A DNA stretch of 64,000 bases from Flavipsychrobacter sp964461535 (GTDB lineage Bacteria; Bacteroidota; Bacteroidia; Chitinophagales; Chitinophagaceae): NCBI GenBank assembly GCA_964461535.1, contig CAYWUY010000001.1:1-64000 (forward strand), written 5' to 3'. Below the pieces are notes generated by a model. The model made no database searches. It saw nothing but the letters and a program-made list of their open reading frames with translations, and was not told where the DNA came from. The position numbers were made by a program, and so were the translations under genes. Below, in pieces: positions 1 to 9,144 of the stretch (its first letter is position 1; each line of letters opens with the position of its first letter).

Positions 1-980
1 TGTTTGTAAGCTTTTTCTGTAGCTTCTCTACCTCTAGGTGTGCGTATTATGTAGCCTTCTTGTATTAAGAAAGGCTCATAGACTTCCTCCAGCGTGCCGG
101 CCTCCTCGCTTACAGCAGCAGCAATGTTGCTAATACCGGCAGGACCACCTTTAAACTTATCTATAAGAGTAGATAATATTTTATTATCCATTTCATCAAG
201 GCCGCTTTCGTCTACGTTTAATGCCCTTAATCCGTGGTCTACTATGCCACGGTCTATAACGCCATTACCAAGCACCTGTGCAAAATCGCGCATGCGTCGT
301 AGCAAGCCATTGGCTATACGAGGTGTACCGCGACTACGGCGTGCGATTTCCATAGCAGCATCAGAGGTTATGCGAACATTTAGCACCCCTGCGGCTCTTA
401 TAAGAATTTGTTGTAACACATCGGCTGTATAATAATCTAAACGTGACTTGATACCGAAACGCGACAATAACGGAGCCGTAAGTAAGCCACTGCGAGTAGT
501 AGCACCTACCAATGTAAACGGGCTGATAGACAATTGAACAGAACGAGCTGCAGGACCCGAATCTATCATGATATCTATCTTAAAATCTTCCATAGCAGCA
601 TATAAATACTCTTCTACTACGGTGCTAAGCCTATGTATTTCGTCTATAAACAGTACATCCCTGGGTTCGAGGCCAGTGAGCAAGCCTGCTAAGTCTGCCG
701 GTTTTTCTATAACCGGACCGCTGGTTTCTTTAATGTTTACGCCCAACTCGTTAGCCACAATTCTTGACAGTGTAGTTTTACCTAAACCGGGAGGCCCATG
801 AAACAGGACATGGTCTAAGGCCTCGCCTCTAAGGTTAGCCGCCTTAATAAAGATTCGGAGATTCTCTACCAGTTTGGGCTGACCGGAAAAATCATCTATC
901 TGCTGAGGGCGAATAGTATTTTCAAACTCGCGCTCTTGATTAGATAAATTGGTTGACGGCCTTACACTAGAATTAGACAT
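1..980 (-). CDS. ruvB: Holliday junction branch-migration ATPase RuvB (3' end cut by window)
   Basis: RuvB is the hexameric AAA+ motor that, with RuvA, drives branch migration of Holliday junctions in recombinational repair. The reading frame opens at an ATG (978-980) and stays open to base 1, giving about 326 residues of an expected ~340, so only the extreme C-terminus is missing. Visible motifs are Walker A (GPPGLGKT), Walker B (DEIHRL), the sensor region GATTRSG, and the RuvB winged-helix region near GTPRIANGLLRR. Family assignment is secure. It is divergent from arfB, with 87 bp between the two starts. Confidence 0.96.
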   Translation of the reverse strand, partial: MSNSSVRPSTNLSNQEREFENTIRPQQIDDFSGQPKLVENLRIFIKAANLRGEALDHVLFHGPPGLGKTTLSRIVANELGVNIKETSGPVIEKPADLAGLLTGLEPRDVLFIDEIHRLSTVVEEYLYAAMEDFKIDIMIDSGPAARSVQLSISPFTLVGATTRSGLLTAPLLSRFGIKSRLDYYTADVLQQILIRAAGVLNVRITSDAAMEIARRSRGTPRIANGLLRRMRDFAQVLGNGVIDRGIVDHGLRALNVDESGLDEMDNKILSTLIDKFKGGPAGISNIAAAVSEEAGTLEEVYEPFLIQEGYIIRTPRGREATEKAYK

Positions 981-1055
981 GGGTTAAAATTACAAAAAAG
1001 CCATGCATACCCTCTTTATTCTGATCTAAAATATCCACAAAAGCATCAATTAACA

Positions 1056-1063
1056 TACATTTG
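1056..1063 (+). promoter_or_regulatory. Promoter -7 element (TACATTTG) of arfB
   Basis: Exact match to the Bacteroidota -7 consensus TAnnTTTG. Only four bases separate it from the arfB ATG at 1068, so transcription would start at or next to the start codon (leaderless mRNA). No clear -33 TTTG is seen at the usual spacing. Confidence 0.55.
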
Positions 1064-1067
1064 CCAT

Positions 1068-1463
1068 ATGATTAATTTTACTGACGAAATAACCTATCAA
1101 ACAGCACGTAGCGGAGGAAAAGGAGGGCAAAACGTGAATAAAGTGGAAACTATGGTAGAGGCTAGCTGGGCTGTAGCTAGCTCGAAATACTTTGACGAAG
1201 AACAAAAAAAGACTATACAAGAGAAACTAGCCAATAAAATAAATAAAGAGGGCTTTTTAAAAGTAAGCAGCAGTGTATCGAGAACCCAACTAGAGAACAA
1301 ACACACAGCTACATCTAAAATTTTAAAATTAGTGGAACAAGCCCTGAAAAAGGCTCCACCTAGAAAGGCAACCAAACCCAGTAAAGCATCAAAAGAAAAA
1401 AGATTAGAGAAAAAGAAAATGGATGGCTTGAAAAAAGCTTTGCGAAAGAATGTAGATTATTAA
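1068..1463 (+). CDS. arfB: Alternative ribosome-rescue peptidyl-tRNA hydrolase ArfB (YaeJ type)
   Basis: ArfB enters the A site of ribosomes stalled on truncated mRNA and hydrolyses the peptidyl-tRNA. The GGQ catalytic motif lies near the N-terminus in SGGKGGQNVNKVET (about residues 16-29), and the C-terminal ~35 residues are rich in Lys/Arg (KAPPRKATKPSKASKEKR), the tail that occupies the empty mRNA channel. The 131-aa length and the absence of release-factor domains 1 and 2 separate it from RF1/RF2. The ATG is just downstream of a TAnnTTTG box. Assignment is confident. Confidence 0.93.
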   Translation: MINFTDEITYQTARSGGKGGQNVNKVETMVEASWAVASSKYFDEEQKKTIQEKLANKINKEGFLKVSSSVSRTQLENKHTATSKILKLVEQALKKAPPRKATKPSKASKEKRLEKKKMDGLKKALRKNVDY

Positions 1464-1570
1464 TATATTTATCGAACAAAATCTACAAAACTTTGATTTT
1501 TAACTAGCAATTAGTCCCATTTTAACATTTTACATGACAATAATTGTATATTTACCAAACTAAATAAGCA

Positions 1571-1610
1571 TTGGTAAATGTCTGCTATAATATAGCAGCA
1601 CATTTACCAA
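1571..1610. repeat. Long near-perfect inverted repeat (40 bp) upstream of the T9SS adhesin gene
   Basis: Outer arms TTGGTAAATGT (1571-1581) and ACATTTACCAA (1600-1610) are exact complements. Inside them CTGCTATA/TATAGCAG (1582-1598, one central A) also pairs; one unpaired C at 1599 is the only defect. A further TTTACCAAAC copy lies at 1551-1560, and the same decamer recurs at 1603-1612. The structure ends 25 bp before the ATG of the large secreted protein at 1636. There is no T-run after it on either strand, so it is more likely a 5'-leader hairpin or a protein-binding site than an intrinsic terminator. Confidence 0.7.
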
Positions 1611-1635
1611 ACATAATCCCTGCATTAAAATATTT

Positions 1636-4600
1636 ATGCGAAAAATATTTTTACTACTCATAATATCATTGGTCTGCGGAGTGGCTAACGCAGCACCATT
1701 AACTATTACAATGTCTGGCTACCCCATATCTACCACAGGGTGGACTGTAGGGGGCTCGGCAACTACAATAGATAGTACCATAAGGTTAACTACCTCTGTT
1801 CCTAACCAAAGAGCATATGTTAACTACAATACTGCCATAAACATGGGTGGGTACTGCCAGTTTACAGCGGAGTTCGATTTTAGAATACAGGTTTCTTCTA
1901 GCGGACGTGCTGATGGTATGGCATTTTACTTTCTTACCGCACCGCCATCTGCTACCAGCGGTACCGGTGGTGGGGGTATAGGCTTGCCTAATAACCCTAA
2001 CGGCTTTATACTTATAATGGATACTTATGACAATAACGGAGATGTAAATAATCCTATTATTGCTATAAGAGGTTATGATGGTACTACAACAAGCTATGTA
2101 GAAGGTTCAACAACAGGAGCGCTTGCTCCTGATTTGGCGTATCAATCTTTTGTATCTAACGGCTCATGGCACCACTGCAAAGTCACTTATTATCTAGGTA
2201 GCATAAACGTTTACTACGATTATAGTGCTACACCTACTATATCTGGCTTTTACAATTTAACTGTTACAGGTCAGTTTGGCTTCTGCTCTAGTACAGGTGC
2301 TGTATCTAGTACGCATAGCATTAAAAATGTAAGCATAATAGCCGACGGCTGTTTAGATGCTATAAACAATGGTCCGGTATGTAAAGGAGATACCCTACGC
2401 TTATATGCTATAGGCGACTCTACCGGAGCTACTTATGCCTGGTCTAACACTTCATCAGGCTTTACAAGTACTAGTCAAAATCCGGTTATTAATAGTGCGG
2501 GCTATGCAGATAGTGGCACCTATCGCGTAATAAAAACTGTGAGTGGCGTGCCAGATACTGCCTATACGCATGTGGTTATAAAGCATAAACCAGACATCAG
2601 CATTGCAACAAATGCTCCGGTGTGTAGTGGCGATAGCATAACTATAGCTGCCGGGCCAGATTCGGTAGGGCAAACCTATAGCTGGATAAACACTACCAAC
2701 GGTTTTACATCTACAGCACAATCCTTTGTTATCTACAACTCTGACTACGATGATACCGGGACTTACACTGTATATGCCAACTTAAATGGTTGTAAGGATA
2801 CTACATCGGTAAGAATACAGATATACAAGCTGCATAAGCCAGATGCCTCCATAAGTGATACCTCTATATGCTCAGGAAGTTCGTTCCAACTATTTGGATT
2901 TGACTCAACTGCAGGCGCTTCTTTATCATGGAGTGGGCCGGCAGGGTTTGCAACAACTGTTTTAAATCCAATTATTTCTTCTGCTACTACAGCGCAGACG
3001 GGTAATTATATTTTACAGGCATCATTACCTATATCAGCATTTCTTACCTGCTATCAGTACGATACTGTGCATATAAGAATACGCTCTACGCCGCCTATAC
3101 CGGATATGATGATACCTACACCTAAGTGCTCAGGTGCATCGTATACTTTTGTGGTAACGCTAGATACAGCGGGAGCAACATTCAACTGGGTGGGTCCTAA
3201 TGGATTTACTTCAACTATGGAGAACCCTACCATAAGTCCTTTGGTAACTGCTGCTACAGGTATTTACACTTTGTATATGACCTATGACGGCTGTACTACC
3301 TATAGAACTGTATATATGCGTGTAGACTCTACACCTGCCGTACCATTGTCATGGAATAACTCATCTATATGCTCAGGAGATACTCTTGAATTGTATAGCC
3401 TAGACACAACAGCGGGAGTTACCTACTCTTGGGCAGGACCAGGCTCTTTTACCTCTACCAGTCAAAATCCTGTAATATACAATACGCCGTCTTTCATGAC
3501 GGGTAACTATACAGTAACCGCAACTCTAGGTCTGTGTAGCAATAATAGTGTAACGTTTGCAAATATCTACCAAACGCCTAGCGCACCCGTCGTCGGAACC
3601 AATGCGCCGGTCTGTTCGGGGACTCTGCTTACATTCTCTGCCATGGCTACACCTACAGGTGGTATCTACTATTGGAGTGGGCCCAATGGGTTCTCTAGTA
3701 CCATACAAAACCCATCTATACTAAATGCGCCTATGGAAGCCACCGGCTTCTATCAGGTATATGAGATTTTGAATGGGTGTATATCACCAACAAGCTTCAT
3801 TTATGCAAGCATTAATCAAACTCCGGGAACACCAATACTATCAAGTAATTCTCCGGTGTGCGAGGGAAATACACTGAACTTATTTGCAGACGATACTACA
3901 GCTAGTGTAACCTACTTATGGAACGGACCAAACACCTTTAGTGCTACGGAGCAAAACCCTGTAATAACCAATGTAACACCTGCAGCAGAGGGATTATATA
4001 CCGTATATGCTATTTTAGGTCCATGTAGGGCATTTAATACTATGTATGTAGATATTACCAATACTCCTACACTTAATATAAGCAGTAACAGCCCGGTATG
4101 CTCCGGAGACACCCTGAAACTTACAGCCATCAGCGAAATAGGCAATACGTTTATGTGGCAAGGCCCATACAACTTTGCAGATTCTAGCGGTGGTTTGGTA
4201 AACCGTATACCTGCAGAGGTAGAATATTCAGGCACCTATACGGTAACAGCTACTGAACCTGGTGGATGTTTTAAAACGGGTACTATTGATGTGCAAATAA
4301 TACAGTCGCCCGGGGAACCATGGGTTACCTGGATTACTTATTGCCAGTACGATGTAGCATCGGTATTGACTCCGGTAGACTCTAGAATAGTACATTGGTA
4401 TACCAGTAGTGCCGGAGGTACGTTTAGCACTACAGCTCCTGTACCGGCTACCGATGTACCGGGGGTATATTTCTTCTATCTAGACCAGACTGTAAATGGT
4501 TGTACAAGCCCTATAGATTCTATACAGATAGTGGTGAATCCTAAACCTACGGTTACACTTGCAGCCTCGCAAACAGCAATATGCACTAATACAACAGTAA

Positions 4601-5298
4601 CCTTATCTGCTACCGATCCTAATCCATTCTCTACTTACCACTGGATGCCATGGTATTATTTAAGCGATACTACAGCAGCTACTATAACAGCTAACCCTGT
4701 TACTTCAATAGTTTACTCGGTAGTAAGTACCAACCAGTATGGCTGTACTGATACTGCAACAGCAGATATTACAGTTTATCCATCGGCGGTATTATCTATA
4801 AATGCAGGTGATTCAGTAGTTATGTATCCTGGTCAGAGCTATCACATACAACCACAAACTAACTGTACAAGTGTTACATGGTTCCCTTCAGAATGGTTGA
4901 GTGCTTATAACAGCATAGACCCAATAGCTACTCCTGAAGGTAATATTATGTACATAGCAACGGGCACCACAGAGTATGGTTGTTCAGTTAGCGATTCTAT
5001 ATACATTCACTTAAATGATGAGGTAGAATACCATATACCTAATGCATTTGCCCCGGGTAATGGCCCTAATAACATCTTTAAACTAAATGCTTTCGGTATA
5101 GCAAGCTTGAAGCACTTTAGAATATATGACAGATGGGGTGTGATGGTGTTTGAAACTACAAACATTAACGAAGGATGGGACGGCATGTATAACGGTACAG
5201 CACAACCAATGGGGGTATATGTATATGATATAGAAGCCATATCGTCTTACACCAACAAAAAAATGAAAAAGACCGGTAACATAACCTTGTTGCGCTAA
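1636..5298 (+). CDS. Secreted lectin-like, multi-Ig-repeat protein with T9SS type B sorting domain
   Basis: A 1220-aa extracellular protein. A signal peptide (MRKIFLLLIISLVCGVANA) is followed by an L-type-lectin-like domain, about residues 20-235, with elements such as DGMAFYF and ILIMDTYDN resembling the lectin metal/carbohydrate region. Then come about eight tandem ~80-residue Ig/PKD-like modules, each with a Cys early (PVCSGDTL-type) and often one near the end, then about three more divergent modules. The last ~85 residues (from about YHIPNAFAPG, with YDRWGVMVFE and GWDG) are the CHU_C/gliding-motility-associated C-terminal domain, a T9SS type B signal. Likely a surface adhesin or glycan binder; the ligand is unknown. 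It stands alone between a 5' hairpin and a terminator. Confidence 0.85.
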   Translation: MRKIFLLLIISLVCGVANAAPLTITMSGYPISTTGWTVGGSATTIDSTIRLTTSVPNQRAYVNYNTAINMGGYCQFTAEFDFRIQVSSSGRADGMAFYFLTAPPSATSGTGGGGIGLPNNPNGFILIMDTYDNNGDVNNPIIAIRGYDGTTTSYVEGSTTGALAPDLAYQSFVSNGSWHHCKVTYYLGSINVYYDYSATPTISGFYNLTVTGQFGFCSSTGAVSSTHSIKNVSIIADGCLDAINNGPVCKGDTLRLYAIGDSTGATYAWSNTSSGFTSTSQNPVINSAGYADSGTYRVIKTVSGVPDTAYTHVVIKHKPDISIATNAPVCSGDSITIAAGPDSVGQTYSWINTTNGFTSTAQSFVIYNSDYDDTGTYTVYANLNGCKDTTSVRIQIYKLHKPDASISDTSICSGSSFQLFGFDSTAGASLSWSGPAGFATTVLNPIISSATTAQTGNYILQASLPISAFLTCYQYDTVHIRIRSTPPIPDMMIPTPKCSGASYTFVVTLDTAGATFNWVGPNGFTSTMENPTISPLVTAATGIYTLYMTYDGCTTYRTVYMRVDSTPAVPLSWNNSSICSGDTLELYSLDTTAGVTYSWAGPGSFTSTSQNPVIYNTPSFMTGNYTVTATLGLCSNNSVTFANIYQTPSAPVVGTNAPVCSGTLLTFSAMATPTGGIYYWSGPNGFSSTIQNPSILNAPMEATGFYQVYEILNGCISPTSFIYASINQTPGTPILSSNSPVCEGNTLNLFADDTTASVTYLWNGPNTFSATEQNPVITNVTPAAEGLYTVYAILGPCRAFNTMYVDITNTPTLNISSNSPVCSGDTLKLTAISEIGNTFMWQGPYNFADSSGGLVNRIPAEVEYSGTYTVTATEPGGCFKTGTIDVQIIQSPGEPWVTWITYCQYDVASVLTPVDSRIVHWYTSSAGGTFSTTAPVPATDVPGVYFFYLDQTVNGCTSPIDSIQIVVNPKPTVTLAASQTAICTNTTVTLSATDPNPFSTYHWMPWYYLSDTTAATITANPVTSIVYSVVSTNQYGCTDTATADITVYPSAVLSINAGDSVVMYPGQSYHIQPQTNCTSVTWFPSEWLSAYNSIDPIATPEGNIMYIATGTTEYGCSVSDSIYIHLNDEVEYHIPNAFAPGNGPNNIFKLNAFGIASLKHFRIYDRWGVMVFETTNINEGWDGMYNGTAQPMGVYVYDIEAISSYTNKKMKKTGNITLLR

Positions 5299-5319
5299 AC
5301 GGTTTATTATAAATTAGTT

Positions 5320-5358
5320 AAATAGGCTGCCATCAAATAGATGGTGGCCTATTTTATT
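5320..5358 (+). terminator. Intrinsic terminator after the lectin/Ig protein
   Basis: Stem AAATAGGC (5320-5327) with GCCTATTT (5347-5354), extended inwards by CCATC/GATGG, followed by TTATTTTA. It lies 21 bp after the stop codon. Confidence 0.8.
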
Positions 5359-5380
5359 TTATGCATGTCTTTCAAACATT

Positions 5381-5388
5381 TACATTTG
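5381..5388 (+). promoter_or_regulatory. Promoter -7 element (TACATTTG) of the Crp/Fnr gene
   Basis: Exact TAnnTTTG, 23 bases before the ATG at 5412. No convincing -33 TTTG at 19-21 bp. Confidence 0.5.
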
Positions 5389-5411
5389 CTATGTACTTTA
5401 TATAACTATTT

Positions 5412-6029
5412 ATGTCTACAGATTCTAGATTTAGACAACTGCGCAGTTTTTATGAATATCTGGTGCCTACACTAACTGATGAAAGCTGGCTGAAGTGTGA
5501 AAAAAGACTGACTTACAGGAAAGTAAAAAAGGGTCAATTTCTGCTAAGAGAAGGACAAGTGTGCAACCAAATTTCATTTGTAAATAGTGGCATCATTCGC
5601 ATGTATTACATTATAGAAGGTAAAGACAAAAACCTATGCTTCTTTAATGAAAACACTTATGTGAGCGACTATAACAGCTTTCTTACCAGAAAACCGTCAA
5701 CGCTATATTTAGAAGCACTTGAAGACAGCGAAGTAGTAGAAACCTCTTACGAAAACTTGCAACTGCTGTATGAAGAGATTCCGGCTGAAGCTAATAAACT
5801 TGGGCGACTGGTGGCTGAAAGTTTATTTATAGAAATGCACTTAGGAACAGAATCGCTGAATAAAGAAAGTATAGAAGAACGCTATCTCAGGCTTGTAGCA
5901 GAAGAAGGTTGGCTATTGCAGCGCGTTCCGCAATATATGATAGCCTCCTATTTAGGCATAACGCCCGAAGCACTTAGTCGGGTAAAAGCACGCATTAAGC
6001 AAGGAAAATATACTACGATAACAAAATAA
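5412..6029 (+). CDS. Crp/Fnr-family transcriptional regulator
   Basis: A 205-aa regulator with an N-terminal cyclic-nucleotide-binding-type beta-roll (about residues 25-115, with KKGQFLLREGQVCNQISFV) and a C-terminal winged helix. The recognition helix reads ITPEALSRVKARI; Glu186, Ser189 and Arg190 reproduce the E-x-x-S-R pattern that FNR uses to read TTGAT half-sites. It lacks the clustered N-terminal cysteines of oxygen-sensing FNR, having only three scattered Cys, so its signal is unknown. An exact FNR-type palindrome lies 15 bp after its stop, in front of the TonB receptor gene, which is its probable target. Confidence 0.88.
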   Translation: MSTDSRFRQLRSFYEYLVPTLTDESWLKCEKRLTYRKVKKGQFLLREGQVCNQISFVNSGIIRMYYIIEGKDKNLCFFNENTYVSDYNSFLTRKPSTLYLEALEDSEVVETSYENLQLLYEEIPAEANKLGRLVAESLFIEMHLGTESLNKESIEERYLRLVAEEGWLLQRVPQYMIASYLGITPEALSRVKARIKQGKYTTITK

Positions 6030-6044
6030 ACAGTGTTTAATTTC

Positions 6045-6058
6045 TTGATCCAAATCAA
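6045..6058. promoter_or_regulatory. FNR-type operator TTGATCCAAATCAA
   Basis: Exact match to TTGAT-N4-ATCAA. The dyad centre is at 6051.5. A degenerate -7 element GAATTTTG (6081-6088) predicts a transcription start near 6092-6093, placing the site at about -41, the classical class II activator position. It sits between a Crp/Fnr gene with an FNR-like recognition helix and a TonB receptor gene. Confidence 0.65.
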
Positions 6059-6106
6059 TGAAGAATTAATGTAATGGTATGAATTTTGCGTAAAAATCTG
6101 ATTAAG

Positions 6107-8479
6107 ATGAAAAACGCCATAGTACCAATTATTCTACTTGCTGCAACTACTTTTAATGCACAAGCACAACAAAGACAACATATTACGGGACGCATAATAG
6201 ATGAGGCCTCAGGGGCACCACTTAGCGGAGTAATAGTAACGGTTATAGATCAAGAACCTGTAAGAGGAGCTACAACCGACTCATTAGGCAAATTTGACAT
6301 AGACAGCATCAGCATAGGCAGGCATACGCTGAGAATATCCTATGTATCTTACGAAACTAAAGTGCTGAACGATATAGATGTAACATCGGGCAAGCAGGTG
6401 AACCTGAACGTATCGCTACAGGAGGCAGTAAAAACCCTTAATTCGGTAGAGGTAGTATATAGCCGAAGTAAGGATAAAAATGCTACCATTAATGATATGG
6501 CCATGGTAAGTGCCCGATCGTTTAACGTAGATGAAACCAAACGCTATGCCGGTGCATTGGGCGACCCATCGAGAATGGCAGCCAACTTTGCGGGTATAGT
6601 GGCTGGTAACGATAGCCGCAACGATATAGTAGTAAGAGGAAATGCGCCTACAGGTATGCTGTGGCAAATAGACGGCCTAAACTCGCCCAACCCTAACCAC
6701 TTTGGTACACTTAATAGTACAGGTGGCCCGGTGAGTATGCTTAACAATAATAACATTGATAAATCTGACTTTCTTACGGGAGCTTTTCCGGCACAGTATG
6801 GTAATGCCCTAGCGGGTGTATTTGATATCAGATTGCGCGAGGGTAACGCACAAAAACCGGAATATGTAGCACAAGTAGGTTTTAATGGATTTGAAGGAGG
6901 AGCAGAAGGACCTATAGGCAAGCGCAAGCAAACTACTTACCTGATTAACTATAGATACAGCACACTAGGGGTATTTAAATCGTTAGGACTGAACTTAGGA
7001 ACGGGTAATGCTGTGCCCATATACCAGGATGTTAATTATAAACTAGTTAGCCGACTGAATAAAAAATTCAAGGTTTCAGTATTTGGACTAGCCGGGGATA
7101 GTAAAGCTGATTTTCTAGGTAAAGATGTAGATACCACAAAACCTGACTTGTATGGCGGGGACAGATTTGCAGATACCAGAAGTAAGTTTACCACTACTAT
7201 TACGGGAGCATCTCTAGATTATACCAAGTCTGAAAAGACTACCATGCGCTTGATAGCAGGCTATTCTACTACTTTCCAGCACTATACCAGAGATTCTATA
7301 AGCAATATAGATGAAAGTAAATATGCTAATGAGCTGGCCGACTTTAAAACCGGTAAGCTAGCCTTGCAGTGGGTGTACCTACATAAGTTTAGTAGCAAAG
7401 ACAATATACAAGCAGGTATAACTTATGAGAACACAACGTTTAATACCTTGTATAAAGAAATGTACCCCAACAAGGCTGATGTGGTATATAACAATGCGAA
7501 AGGCAGTATGGGGCAAGAGCAAGCCTATGCACAATGGAAGCACCGCTTTAATAAAGACTTATCTATGGTAGCGGGTATGCACTTTCAATACTTAGACCTC
7601 AATGAAAGTTTTGCCGCTGAACCAAGGTTAAGCTTTAGATATAGTATAAATACTAAAAATGCCGTTAGCTTAGGCTATGGCATGCATAATCAGGCACAGA
7701 ATATATATACCTACTTTGTGCAAACGCCCACAGCAACCGGATATGCCGAAACCAATAAGCAACTTGGCTTCACTCGTAGCCAGCATGTAGTATTAAGCTA
7801 TAATGTAAATGTTACCAAAGACATACGCATAAAAGCAGAAACCTATTATCAAGCACTAGATAATGTGCCCGTAACACAAAATCCGTCGTCATACTCTGCC
7901 CTTAACTCAGGCTCTACGTTTAGCCTAGATAACGAAGATAGCCTAGTGAACAAAGGCAAGGGTAGCAACTATGGTGCTGAACTAACTGTGGAGAAGTTTT
8001 TAAGCAAGGGCTACTACTTTTTAATTACCGCCTCTTATATCAATTCGAGATACGAGGGTAGCGATGGAGTGGAACGTAATACAGCCTATAATACAGGCTA
8101 TGCAGCTAACTTCTTAGCTGGTAAAGAATGGGCTATAGGTAACAAAGGAAACAGACTAGCCTTTAACATTAAAGCATCTAGCATAGGCGGCAAATACCTG
8201 ACACCAATACTAATAGATGCATCAAGAGCTGCAGGCGAAGCCGTTTATGATAAACAACATGCTTTCTCTCAACAACAAGACGATTACTTTAGACTAGATA
8301 TTAAACTATCGTATAAAAGAGAGTTAAAAAAGAGCACCATGGAGTTTTCTCTAGACTTACAAAACATAACTAATCACCAAAATATATTTAACCAAAGCTA
8401 CGATGTGTATAAAGGCAAAGTAGTAACTAACTATCAACAAGGCTTCTTCCCGGTGCCTATGTTTAGATGGACGTTTTAG
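6107..8479 (+). CDS. TonB-dependent outer-membrane receptor with N-terminal carboxypeptidase-regulatory-like domain
   Basis: I start it at the ATG at 6107, giving MKNAIVPIILLAATTFNAQA as signal peptide; a longer frame from TTG at 6086 would overlap the promoter -7 element. About 790 aa. After the signal peptide comes a carboxypeptidase-regulatory-like domain (ITGRIIDEASGAPLSGVIV, to about residue 105), then a plug domain (VRGNAPTGMLWQIDG, GNALAGVFDI), then a ~22-strand barrel ending in an aromatic residue (MFRWTF). No SusD-type partner is adjacent, so it is not a typical polysaccharide-utilisation pair and its substrate is unknown. Control by the upstream Crp/Fnr protein is likely. Confidence 0.88.
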   Translation: MKNAIVPIILLAATTFNAQAQQRQHITGRIIDEASGAPLSGVIVTVIDQEPVRGATTDSLGKFDIDSISIGRHTLRISYVSYETKVLNDIDVTSGKQVNLNVSLQEAVKTLNSVEVVYSRSKDKNATINDMAMVSARSFNVDETKRYAGALGDPSRMAANFAGIVAGNDSRNDIVVRGNAPTGMLWQIDGLNSPNPNHFGTLNSTGGPVSMLNNNNIDKSDFLTGAFPAQYGNALAGVFDIRLREGNAQKPEYVAQVGFNGFEGGAEGPIGKRKQTTYLINYRYSTLGVFKSLGLNLGTGNAVPIYQDVNYKLVSRLNKKFKVSVFGLAGDSKADFLGKDVDTTKPDLYGGDRFADTRSKFTTTITGASLDYTKSEKTTMRLIAGYSTTFQHYTRDSISNIDESKYANELADFKTGKLALQWVYLHKFSSKDNIQAGITYENTTFNTLYKEMYPNKADVVYNNAKGSMGQEQAYAQWKHRFNKDLSMVAGMHFQYLDLNESFAAEPRLSFRYSINTKNAVSLGYGMHNQAQNIYTYFVQTPTATGYAETNKQLGFTRSQHVVLSYNVNVTKDIRIKAETYYQALDNVPVTQNPSSYSALNSGSTFSLDNEDSLVNKGKGSNYGAELTVEKFLSKGYYFLITASYINSRYEGSDGVERNTAYNTGYAANFLAGKEWAIGNKGNRLAFNIKASSIGGKYLTPILIDASRAAGEAVYDKQHAFSQQQDDYFRLDIKLSYKRELKKSTMEFSLDLQNITNHQNIFNQSYDVYKGKVVTNYQQGFFPVPMFRWTF

Positions 8480-8492
8480 TGGTAGGGATACT

Positions 8493-8526
8493 ATAAAAAA
8501 AGACCGGTGATTCCGGTCTTTTTTTA
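8493..8526. terminator. Bidirectional terminator between TonB receptor and msrB
   Basis: Stem AGACCGG (8501-8507), loop TGATT, CCGGTCT (8513-8519), with an A-run before and a T-run after, so it can serve both converging genes. Confidence 0.88.
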
Positions 8527-8529
8527 TGT

Positions 8530-9063
8530 CTATTTTTTCTTTTCAGGTTCAAAATCCAGCACAGCTGAATTCATGCAGAAGCGCTTATATGTGGGTGCAG
8601 GACCATCATCGAATATATGTCCTAAGTGACTATCGCAGCGACCACAGGTAACTTCTACCCTATCCATACCGTGAGAATAATCCGGAGTATATTTTACACT
8701 ATTAGGCTTTATGCTCTCGTAAAAGCTAGGCCATCCGCAGCTACTGGCAAACTTAGCACCTGCACGAAACAAAGGATTGCCACATACAGCACAATAGTAC
8801 ATACCCGGCACATCGGTGTCCCAATACTTACCTGAAAAAGCCCACTCGGTGCCTTTTTCTCTAGCTACATAATATACTTCTTTAGGGAGTATTTTTTTCC
8901 ATTCTTCATTAGTTACTTTTAGCGGAGTAGTATCTGTCCTGCTGTAGTATGGATTATTGTCTTTTGCGCTAGTCATTGTATTATTTTTTTTGTTTTGTCC
9001 GTTTACGCAACCTACTGTTAAAACGCCTGTAAGCAGTATGATAGCAAATGTTAGATATCGCAT
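8530..9063 (-). CDS. msrB: Peptide-methionine (R)-S-oxide reductase MsrB, lipoprotein form
   Basis: MsrB reduces methionine-R-sulfoxide in oxidised proteins. The N-terminus is a lipoprotein signal (lipobox TVGC, Cys at about residue 19), so this copy should sit on a membrane facing the periplasm. The MsrB domain spans about residues 50-173. Two CxxC pairs (CAVCG and CGRCD) form the structural zinc site, and CGWPSF, HLGHIFDDGP and the catalytic-cysteine motif RFCMNSAVL are intact. It converges on the TonB receptor gene across a shared terminator. Confidence 0.95.
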   Translation of the reverse strand: MRYLTFAIILLTGVLTVGCVNGQNKKNNTMTSAKDNNPYYSRTDTTPLKVTNEEWKKILPKEVYYVAREKGTEWAFSGKYWDTDVPGMYYCAVCGNPLFRAGAKFASSCGWPSFYESIKPNSVKYTPDYSHGMDRVEVTCGRCDSHLGHIFDDGPAPTYKRFCMNSAVLDFEPEKKK

Positions 9064-9144
9064 AATTTTAATTGGGGTGTTAAGTGGTTATGATATATAT
9101 ACGTGCTACTGTTATGGGCGGTTCTTAAAGGTTTCTTAAAACAC

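Noticed and set aside
94..801. Open frames on the plus strand across ruvB
   Set aside because: They lie antisense to a clear RuvB sequence and have no family resemblance, so they are shadows of ruvB codon structure.
5412..8479. Polysaccharide utilisation locus around the TonB receptor
   Set aside because: No SusD homologue, glycoside hydrolase or hybrid sensor is adjacent.
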